Shown piece after piece: positions 23,660 through 30,328 of a stretch of DNA of 64,000 nucleotides. This DNA is from Actinoalloteichus hymeniacidonis (GTDB taxonomy: Bacteria > Actinomycetota > Actinomycetes > Mycobacteriales > Pseudonocardiaceae): assembly GCF_014203365.1 (NCBI RefSeq), contig NZ_JACHIS010000001.1:5456001-5520000 (forward strand). The letters run 5' to 3'. The notes beneath the pieces were generated by a model, which did not search any database, was not told where the DNA came from, and saw only the letters and a program-made list of their open reading frames with translations. The translations under genes and the position numbers were made by a program. Positions within the stretch are counted from its first letter, which is position 1; each line of letters opens with the position of its first letter.

Positions 23660-24571
23660 GTGAGTACAGGGGTGAAGGAATTCCTTCCCTACAAGGACCA
23701 GCTCGACCTGCTTGTCCAGCGAGGTATGGACGTCGGCGACCGAGAATACGCGGCCGACTTCCTGCGTCGCGTTAACTACTACCGACTCAGCGGCTATTGG
23801 TACCCGTTCCGGCAGCTGGTCAACAGGACACGCACCGATGACTTCTATCCGGGAACCCGACTCGACGACGTCTTCGCACTCTACGAGTTCGACGGCCGAC
23901 TGAAGGCGGCGACGTTCTCGGTGCTGGCTCCGATCGAGCTGGCGTTACGTGCGCTCCTCGGCCACGAACTGGGCCGCATCGACCCGTGCGCTCATCTCGA
24001 TCCAAGTCTGCTCGGTCCGACCGCGCGTAAGGGCGGCGCGTACGCGAAGTGGCTCCGCGGCTACGAGTCGGAGCTCGCCCGGTCGCGAGAAGACTTCGTC
24101 GAGCATCATCGCCACAGATACGGTGGACGACTCCCGGCCTGGGCCGCAGTCGAAATTCTTGACTGGGGAAGTCTCACGTACCTTTACGGCTTCGCGCCTC
24201 GCACGGTCCAGGACGCCGTCGCCAATACGTGCGGACTAAGTGCGCCCCAGCTGACGAGCTGGATGAAGGCGCTCAACCTCGTGCGAAACACCTGCGCACA
24301 CCACGGTCGGCTATTCAACCGTGTCCACACCATCATCCCGAAGCTGCCACCTGCGGACCGACATGCGGATCTCAACGCAGCCGCGTCCGAGTGGAACCGC
24401 ACCTTCGGACAACTCACTCTGATCCAGTTCCTTCTCGACCGACTCGAACTCGGCCGCATGAGGTTGCTCCCGGCTGTGGTGAAGACCTTCCCGTCTGTGA
24501 CTGCCGTGCCGCTGGCTCACCTCGGTGCTTCACAAGATTGGGAGACCGCGAGCCGACTCTGGGCAGGATGA
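23660..24571 (+). CDS. abiF: AbiF/AbiD (Abi_2) family HEPN protein
   Basis: 303-aa abortive-infection family protein. The family signature is complete: FLRRVNYYRLSGYWYPF (about 34-50), VFALYEFDGRLK (71-82), LPAWAAVEILDWGSLTYLY, and the HEPN ribonuclease motif RNTCAHH with Arg209 and His214 (R-x4-H), followed by GRLFNRV. Family members are RNA-targeting toxins kept in check by a neighbouring RNA; here such an RNA is encoded directly upstream. GTG 23660 has GGGAAGG upstream. Composition is less GC-rich than the flanking core genes, consistent with transfer. Confidence 0.9.
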   Translation: MSTGVKEFLPYKDQLDLLVQRGMDVGDREYAADFLRRVNYYRLSGYWYPFRQLVNRTRTDDFYPGTRLDDVFALYEFDGRLKAATFSVLAPIELALRALLGHELGRIDPCAHLDPSLLGPTARKGGAYAKWLRGYESELARSREDFVEHHRHRYGGRLPAWAAVEILDWGSLTYLYGFAPRTVQDAVANTCGLSAPQLTSWMKALNLVRNTCAHHGRLFNRVHTIIPKLPPADRHADLNAAASEWNRTFGQLTLIQFLLDRLELGRMRLLPAVVKTFPSVTAVPLAHLGASQDWETASRLWAG

Positions 24572-24653
24572 CGTGCTTCCCGGCGGCATTGATGCCCGCC
24601 GCAGCTGGGTGCTTCAGCACTGGCAGATCGCACGCTAGAACGGTTGTCAGGAA

Positions 24654-25589
24654 TCAGCCCGCACAAAGCAGGTGAATGAATCCGATTGCCGACTCAACTC
24701 GGACGCGCAGGGCGCTGAGCTGCGTGATCGTGAATCGCCCTGCGTGCCCGTGTGTGCCGTTGTTGAAGTCACGGAAGAGGGTGAGGACGTTGTTCATGTC
24801 CTCCTCCACGAGGCTCTCGATGGACTCCTCGTGGATGCCCTTGCGCTGCAGGAGGAAGCCGACCTTGGCCCGTCGAGTCGGTGCTCCCTTGTCTGTCCGG
24901 TCGCAAGCCGGATCGGCCTCGACGACGCTTGCGTCAGGCGCTGCGCTGTCGATCATCTTGATCAGAACCTCGCGTGCGCTGGTGCAGAAGTGGCGAGCAG
25001 CGTCGGGGTTGCGTGGGCTCAGGGAGAACAGGGCTCCCGTCCATCGGTCGACGAGGTCTTGTCCGAACGTCGCGAGCTCGGCCTGCATGCTCGGACCGCG
25101 CAGGCCGTCCTCGGTCGGGTCATCCTCGGGCGCGCCGTCGCCGTCCATCGCGTTTAGCAAGTAGGCGCTGTTCGCGGCCTCTTCGCTGCTGCGGTCGACG
25201 AGCTCGCGGCCTGCGGGCGTGACGCTCCGTCCGGCCAGGCTCTCCTCGGTCTCGGTGTACGTCCGCGCGAGAGTCTCGACCGACGCACGGTACGTGACGA
25301 AGGTCGTCGCTGCCGGACGCGAATTCAGACGGCGGATCTCCTGGTCGAGGCGATGGCGTTGGTTCTCGACCCTGGCGTTGTGGGCACGGGCCTTGACGTT
25401 GTACGCCCGCAATTCGCGGTTGTAGTCGTTCACGGACTTCTTGACCGCCGCGTTGTGCTGGCGGGCTTGGCGGTTGTACTTGTCGATCGCCTGCTTCTGC
25501 TGACGCTGCGCCCTGTTCACTGCGGCCTTGAACTGAGCGGGTGTCATTTTCCGGGCCATGTCGATCAGTATGTCGGCGGGCAAGGACAT
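24654..25589 (-). CDS. Coiled-coil protein with C-terminal HEPN-like R-x6-H motif
   Basis: 311-aa protein, convergent with abiF (82-base gap). Residues 15-90 are a charged coiled coil rich in Asn/Gln/Arg (KQAIDKYNRQARQHN). The C-terminal half (about 165-311) is helical with ARHFCTSAREVLIKMID and RDFNNGTHGHAG, in which Arg273 and His280 form an R-x6-H pattern as in HEPN nucleases. The layout resembles proteins annotated as predicted pPIWI-associating nucleases (PF18165); I cannot confirm that. The start is uncertain: 25589, 25559 and 25547 are all ATG with weak ribosome binding sites. A second effector or a regulator of the islet is plausible. Confidence 0.7.
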   Translation of the reverse strand: MSLPADILIDMARKMTPAQFKAAVNRAQRQQKQAIDKYNRQARQHNAAVKKSVNDYNRELRAYNVKARAHNARVENQRHRLDQEIRRLNSRPAATTFVTYRASVETLARTYTETEESLAGRSVTPAGRELVDRSSEEAANSAYLLNAMDGDGAPEDDPTEDGLRGPSMQAELATFGQDLVDRWTGALFSLSPRNPDAARHFCTSAREVLIKMIDSAAPDASVVEADPACDRTDKGAPTRRAKVGFLLQRKGIHEESIESLVEEDMNNVLTLFRDFNNGTHGHAGRFTITQLSALRVRVESAIGFIHLLCAG

Positions 25590-25784
25590 TTCCAGCCCGT
25601 TGTCAACGGAGAGGGTTCGAACCGGCAGCGACAGTTCGCCGCACCGTCAGGGTTGCGAATCCGCTACGAGACGCCGTTCCTGTGGTTGCGAAAGCTGTGA
25701 GGACGAGCAAGACCGAGCAAAAAATCGGAGTCACGGGCGTGGCTCGGTCACAAGCTACGGAAGAAGCGGCCAGCGACGCCGCTG

Positions 25785-25959
25785 CGGTTCGCCATGATTC
25801 CGAGCCTCCCAGCAGCCGCCGACGCGCGCACCAACGCCCCGCCGCCGGGCAGGCGGGCCGACCGGCGGCGGGGCTGCCGCGCTGGAATGACCAGCGCCGC
25901 GTAGGTGGTTCGATCAGAGATTCACCGGAGTGCCGCCGAGGGTCACCTCCAGGGAGCCG
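25785..25959. repeat. Long direct repeat, right copy
   Basis: Counterpart of 23135-23299. It begins with a useless copy of the first four DUF255 codons (start codon complement at 25793-25795), includes the hairpin terminator and ends inside the intact 3' end of the pectate lyase gene. Confidence 0.95.
25836..25874 (-). terminator. Hairpin terminator of the pectate lyase gene
   Basis: Right copy of the 13-bp inverted repeat GCCCCGCCGCCGG / CCGGCGGCGGGGC, 40 bases beyond the lyase stop; probably the working copy. Confidence 0.8.
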
Positions 25960-28610
25960 TCGGAGGCGAAGCTCCAGTCCAGGTTGCCGGAGTACTGCGA
26001 GCACCGGGATCCGTTGGAACCGGACCACCACTGGTTTCCACCAGCATCGTTGCCGATGATCCGGTCGTTGGACCCGCTGTTGCAGGAGGTGTTGTTCCGG
26101 AAGTCGGAGTCACCGCCGTCGAAGTTGTAGTTGCGTTCCTCGCTGCCGATGCTCAGGTTGTTCTCGATCGTCATCGAGCCGTGGTTCCGGTTGTAGGTGA
26201 ACCCGTGCTTGCCGTTGTCGAAGGCGATGGTCCGCACCACGGTGTGGTCGACCGAGATGTCCTCGCCGCCGAGCTTGAAACCGTTGCGGTCGCCGCTGGA
26301 GTTCTCGGTGCCGTCCGAGAGCGTGCCGTTCTCATACGACAGCGAGTCCTCGATGGTGACCTCGCCGATCGGGCCGGTGTCGCCCTTGGTGTACAGATCC
26401 CAGCCGTCGTCGATATTGTTGTGGGCCACGCAGTTGCGGAAGACGTTGCCGGGGCCGACGGTGAGCTTCGGGGCGAATCCGTCGGCGTCCTCACCGTCGG
26501 AGTCGGCGTTGTCGTGCGACTCCGAGCTGAGGATGAGGTTGTTCGAGGGCCACTCCGAGGCGGGCGCCCCTGCGGCATAGCGCGACAGTTGCAGCCCGGT
26601 GTCCCGGTTGAACCGCGTCACCACGCGCTCGATGATGTTGTTGTTCCCGCCGAGCAGGATTCCGTTGTCGCCTGCGCGTTCGACGATGATGCCCTGGATA
26701 TGCCACCAGTCGGCGCCGATGGCCAGCCCACGGTTGGACGAGTCCTCGCTCTGCGCCGAGAAGTTGATGACCGGGGTCTCGCCGGGGTAGGCGAAGAGCT
26801 CGGTACGGCTGCTCGAGGTGCCGTCGTTGCCGGGCTCGATGTGGACGGTCTCCGACTCGTTGTAGGTGCCGCCGCGCAGGTAGATGGTCTCGCCGGGGGC
26901 GACGCGATCGATCGCCGAGGTGAGCGTCGTCGGGTCGGACTCGGTGCCTGCGGCGTTATCGCTGCCGTCCGGCGCCGCGTACAGTGCCTCGCCGGTCGGC
27001 GGCGGCTGGTCGCCCCCGCCGTCATCGTCATCGTCGTCGTCATCGTCGTCGGGCGGCGTGGTACCTGCGGCGAAGGTCTCGATCTCGGCGACCCGTGGGG
27101 TGCCGTTCGAGCCGGTGATGTGAATGGAGATCTTGCGCAGCGAGGTCGCGGCGAAGGTGGTGACTCCCGCCCCACTGCCGGAGACCAGGACGGCGCCGGT
27201 GTCGTGGTTGACGACCTCCCAGTTGCGGATGTTGCCCTCGGCTCCGGCCGCCTCGCGGATGTTGACCGTGGACACCGTGGTGGGCGAGTTCCACTTGACC
27301 GAGATGCGACCGGTCGAGCCGTTGGGCGACCAGTAGGTGTTCAGGTTGCCGTCGACGACGTTGCCGTAGCTGGTCCCGGATGCCTTGCTGGAGCCGTCGG
27401 CGCCCGCTCCGAGGCTGAGGTTGGCTCCGCTCGGCGGATCGGTCGGGTCCGGGTCCGGCGGGTCGGTCGGGTCGGGATCCGGGGGATCGGTCGGATCCGG
27501 CGGCTGCGACGAGCACTGGCCGTCCGACACCAGCAGTCCCTTGTTGGCGCCCGCCGTCTCCGCCACGATGCCCGCCACGCATTCGGCGTCGTCGAGGCGG
27601 TAGTCGTAGGGGATGCTGACGGAGGTGGTGGACTCCGGGTTGGGGCCCGCGGGATAGTTCTCGTCGTCCTCCTCGGACCAGGTCACGTTGTCGTAGATGT
27701 TGCCCGCGACCTCCCACGTACCGCGCTCGTCGGTGTAGAAGGTGCCCAGGACGTCCTTGGAGTCCTGGAAGTGGTTGTTCTCCACCTTGGCCCGCGCGCC
27801 CGCCCGCGAGTTGATCCCCGATTCGACGAGGCCCTCGTAGTGGTTGTTGAACGCATGGGCGATGCCGCCGCGCAGCAGGGGCGTCCGGGAATTGAGGTTC
27901 TGATACACGTTGTGGTGGAAGGTGACGTAGCCGTTCGACCGGTCGCTCTCACTCGATCCGATGAGGCCGCCACGCTCGGAGTTGCGCAGGATGCTGTAGG
28001 ACAGCGTCACGTACTGCGTGTTGTTCTTCATGTCGAACAGGCCGTCGTAGCCCTCGTCCTCGCCGCCCGAGGCCTCCAGCGTGAGGTGGTCGGCCCAGAC
28101 GTTGCGGACGTTGCTCTCCATGCCGATGGCGTCGCCACCGTTGGACGTCGGTGAGCCCGACTTCTTGACGTTCCGGACGGTCAGGTTCTGCAGGATGATG
28201 TTGCTGGAATCGCGGATGTGGATGCCCAGCTGGTCGAACAGGGCGCCGCTGCCGACCCCGACGATCGTGATGTTGCTGATGTTCTTGAGTTCGATCCGGT
28301 CGTCGTCGGTGTCGCAGCTGTCGCCGGACACCTTGCTGGTGTTGCCGTGGTTCACAGTGCCCTCGACCTCGATGATGATCGGGGTGCTGCTGTCGGCCCG
28401 CGAGCACAGGGCCTCGTGGATCTGGGTGCCGGTGGTGGCCCGGACCGTCTCTCCGCCCGCACCGCCGGTCGTCCCGCCGTTCTGACTGGCGAAGCCGGTC
28501 GCGGTGGCGGGGGCTGCCACGGCGCCGGTAGTGGAGATCACCAGTCCTGCAACGGCCAATGCCGAGGTCGCCAGCACGGCACCGAGCCGCGCGGCTAATG
28601 GTCTTCTCAT
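25914..28610 (-). CDS. Secreted two-catalytic-domain pectate lyase (PL1-CBM-PL9-like)
   Basis: 898-aa secreted protein. Signal peptide 1-33; PL1-type parallel beta-helix about 40-350 with VWADHLTLEA, YDGLFDMKNNTQYVTLSYS and NSRTPLLRGG; a Pro/Asp linker of repeated DPTDPPDP; an F5/8 type C-like carbohydrate-binding domain (about 385-505); a poly-Asp/Gly linker; then a second beta-helix (about 530-898) like PL9 or DUF1565 proteins, with LYAAPDGSDNAAGT, YLRGGTYNESETV and many N-rich turns. It cleaves polygalacturonate by beta-elimination. ATG 28610 has GGGGAGAG upstream and starts a proper signal peptide. The last 15 codons are part of the duplicated repeat. Confidence 0.92.
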   Translation of the reverse strand: MRRPLAARLGAVLATSALAVAGLVISTTGAVAAPATATGFASQNGGTTGGAGGETVRATTGTQIHEALCSRADSSTPIIIEVEGTVNHGNTSKVSGDSCDTDDDRIELKNISNITIVGVGSGALFDQLGIHIRDSSNIILQNLTVRNVKKSGSPTSNGGDAIGMESNVRNVWADHLTLEASGGEDEGYDGLFDMKNNTQYVTLSYSILRNSERGGLIGSSESDRSNGYVTFHHNVYQNLNSRTPLLRGGIAHAFNNHYEGLVESGINSRAGARAKVENNHFQDSKDVLGTFYTDERGTWEVAGNIYDNVTWSEEDDENYPAGPNPESTTSVSIPYDYRLDDAECVAGIVAETAGANKGLLVSDGQCSSQPPDPTDPPDPDPTDPPDPDPTDPPSGANLSLGAGADGSSKASGTSYGNVVDGNLNTYWSPNGSTGRISVKWNSPTTVSTVNIREAAGAEGNIRNWEVVNHDTGAVLVSGSGAGVTTFAATSLRKISIHITGSNGTPRVAEIETFAAGTTPPDDDDDDDDDDGGGDQPPPTGEALYAAPDGSDNAAGTESDPTTLTSAIDRVAPGETIYLRGGTYNESETVHIEPGNDGTSSSRTELFAYPGETPVINFSAQSEDSSNRGLAIGADWWHIQGIIVERAGDNGILLGGNNNIIERVVTRFNRDTGLQLSRYAAGAPASEWPSNNLILSSESHDNADSDGEDADGFAPKLTVGPGNVFRNCVAHNNIDDGWDLYTKGDTGPIGEVTIEDSLSYENGTLSDGTENSSGDRNGFKLGGEDISVDHTVVRTIAFDNGKHGFTYNRNHGSMTIENNLSIGSEERNYNFDGGDSDFRNNTSCNSGSNDRIIGNDAGGNQWWSGSNGSRCSQYSGNLDWSFASDGSLEVTLGGTPVNL

Positions 28611-28887
28611 GGGTTCTCTCCCCATCCGTTGTCGAATACCGAACTTCACTTTTTCGCACGCTATCGAATGAGCGGGTAGCACTCATTGTCGAAATATCGA
28701 CGCAGTTCTTCTCGTGTCGTCGAATAGCTCGTCAGCTATCCAGTCCACGCAGATCCGGCAATACGGGAAAGCGTTTTCCCAAGTGGGAGAAGGGTAGGTT
28801 ATTCATCGTATGGTTGACAAGGTTTCACCATAAAAGCGTTCACACCTGGATCGGTATGGGGCGGCACCCCGAGGCCTTCGGGGGCGA
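28611..28887. promoter_or_regulatory. Regulatory region of the pectate lyase gene with LacI-type operator
   Basis: 277 bases between divergent genes. GGGAAAGCGTTTTCCC (28765-28780) is a near-perfect palindrome with a central CG, typical of LacI-family operators. A second inverted repeat GTCGA-N4-TCGAC lies at 28688-28701. Both are upstream of the lyase start at 28610. No LacI gene is in this window. Confidence 0.6.
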
Positions 28888-29784
28888 ATGGCGCACACTG
28901 ACCGGATGAGCAGCAGGCGCGGAGCGGCCAAAGGCCGGGCGAGGTGGACGGCCGAGGTCGTGCAGGCGTCGGTAGCAGGCGGCGAGGCCGTGCTGCGACC
29001 GGACACCGATCGCCGCGACTCGTGGACACTACTGGTCAACGGCACCCCGCAGTCACATGTCGACCTCGCCGAGCCGGACTACCTGCTCTTCGAATACGTG
29101 CGCCGGATCGGTCATGTGGTCGACCTCGTCGCCGAGCCCTCGTCGGCATTGGACGCGGTGCATCTCGGCGGCGGCGCGCTCACCCTTCCCCGATACGTGT
29201 CGGCGACCCGACCGGGGTCACGGCAGCGGGTCGTGGAATACGACGCGGCCCTGACCGAACTGGTCCGAACACACCTACCCATCGATAAACGCGCCAGAAT
29301 CCGGATCAGCGGGGCCGACGCTCGCGAATGGCTGTCCCGACAGCGTCCCGCCGGGGCCGATCTGCTGATCGTCGACGTCTTCGCGGGCGCCAGGACGCCC
29401 GCGCACCTGACCTCGACGGAGTTCGTCGCTGCGGCGGCCGCGCTGCTGCGGCCCGGCGGGATCTATGTGGCGAATGTGGCCGACGGCCCGCCGCTGAGCT
29501 TCGCCCGCAGACAAGCCGCGACCCTGCGCGCGGTGTTTCCCGAGACGCTGCTGATGGCCGAACCCGGCCTGCTTCGCGGCCGCAGATTCTCGAATCTGAT
29601 CTTGGTCGGCTCGACGGCGCCGCTGCCCGTCGCCGACCTCGTCCGTCGGACGGCTAGCGATCCGACGGCGGCCAGGGTCGTCGCCGGCGCCGACCTGACC
29701 GAGTTCATCGGCACCGCAACCGCAGTCACCGATGCCGACGCACGAGACTCCCCTATGCCTCCTGCGGGGATCTTCGGCGGGTGA
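28888..29784 (+). CDS. Spermidine synthase-like protein (SAM-binding fold)
   Basis: 298-aa protein of the polyamine-synthase/methyltransferase fold. Seen: HVVDLVAEPSSALDAVHLGGGALTLPRY (SAM-binding motif I region), QRVVEYD with the acidic cofactor residue, DLLIVDVFAGARTPAHL and LLRPGGIYVANVADG. The actinobacterial orphan group lacks the tight polyamine-site signature, so it may be an unrelated methyltransferase rather than a spermidine synthase. ATG 28888 has GGGGGCGA upstream; ATG 28906 is an alternative. Confidence 0.82.
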   Translation: MAHTDRMSSRRGAAKGRARWTAEVVQASVAGGEAVLRPDTDRRDSWTLLVNGTPQSHVDLAEPDYLLFEYVRRIGHVVDLVAEPSSALDAVHLGGGALTLPRYVSATRPGSRQRVVEYDAALTELVRTHLPIDKRARIRISGADAREWLSRQRPAGADLLIVDVFAGARTPAHLTSTEFVAAAAALLRPGGIYVANVADGPPLSFARRQAATLRAVFPETLLMAEPGLLRGRRFSNLILVGSTAPLPVADLVRRTASDPTAARVVAGADLTEFIGTATAVTDADARDSPMPPAGIFGG

Positions 29785-29791
29785 ACACCCG

Positions 29792-30280
29792 TCAGGTTTG
29801 ACCGCTGTGGCTCGCTGGCGCCACACCGTCCGCAGGTCGGGAAACCGGACCGAGATCACCATCCACGGGCTTGGTCAACCGCGCAGCCAGCTCCGGGTCC
29901 GCGTAGATCGCCGCAGTGGCCTTCCACTCCCGAACCGTCTGCGCGAGTACCGTCCAGTGCCCCAGCTCCGCTGATGTCCGAAAGGCCCTCGCCAGCTCCG
30001 CAACGAACTCGGCCCGAGCATCCTCGGAAAGCACATCGACCCAGGGAAACTCCTTGATGGCGGCCCTCGCCAACTCTGAGGGGACCAACTGCGAGGTGAG
30101 CGACCGCACGAGGCGTGCCGCGTCCAAGGCGCCCTCGATCCTGCTGTTGGCCCGGTCTTCGCGGGTCAACAGCAGGGCGGGCCCATCCCGTCGATGAACT
30201 CGCACGTCACCCTCATCGGCCAGCCGGGCCACCGACTTGGGATCACGTTGCAGCTCGCTCCAGTGCACGTCTGCGGTCAC
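29792..30280 (-). CDS. Phd/YefM-like antitoxin-type protein without partner
   Basis: 162-aa protein. The first 45 residues (VHWSELQRDPKSVARLADEGDVRVHRRDGPALLLTRE) match the Phd/YefM DNA-binding fold of prevent-host-death antitoxins; the remaining 115 are an alpha-helical extension. No toxin gene is next to it. Actinobacteria have many such stand-alone proteins. The GTG start is weakly supported. It lies convergent to the spermidine synthase-like gene. Confidence 0.7.
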   Translation of the reverse strand: MTADVHWSELQRDPKSVARLADEGDVRVHRRDGPALLLTREDRANSRIEGALDAARLVRSLTSQLVPSELARAAIKEFPWVDVLSEDARAEFVAELARAFRTSAELGHWTVLAQTVREWKATAAIYADPELAARLTKPVDGDLGPVSRPADGVAPASHSGQT

Positions 30281-30328
30281 AAGGCAATTCTGGACCTGAT
30301 TCTTCGCAAAGCTGGCTATCTCGGCCTC

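Larger units (their letters stand above)
23300..25784. mobile_element. 2.5-kb defence islet between long direct repeats
   Basis: The segment separates two copies of a sequence that spans the DUF255-pectate lyase junction. It contains a gene remnant, a structured RNA, abiF and a convergent coiled-coil gene. No integrase or transposase is present. The flanking duplication shows insertion with a target duplication of about 170 bp or integration by homologous recombination; excision by recombination would restore the ancestral junction. Confidence 0.7.

Noticed and set aside
25612-25630. GGGTTCGAACC near the right islet end as a tRNA attachment site
   Set aside because: The flanks do not form a T-stem, and the true flanking repeat is elsewhere (25785-25959).
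27420-27500. Repeated GATCCGG/GGGTCGG units as a tandem DNA repeat or CRISPR-like array
   Set aside because: They encode the DPTDPPDP linker of the pectate lyase; no spacers or constant palindromic repeats. No CRISPR array was seen anywhere in the window.
25905-28154. 749-codon plus-strand open frame opposite the pectate lyase
   Set aside because: Antisense shadow rich in Val, Gly and Arg; no recognisable domain.
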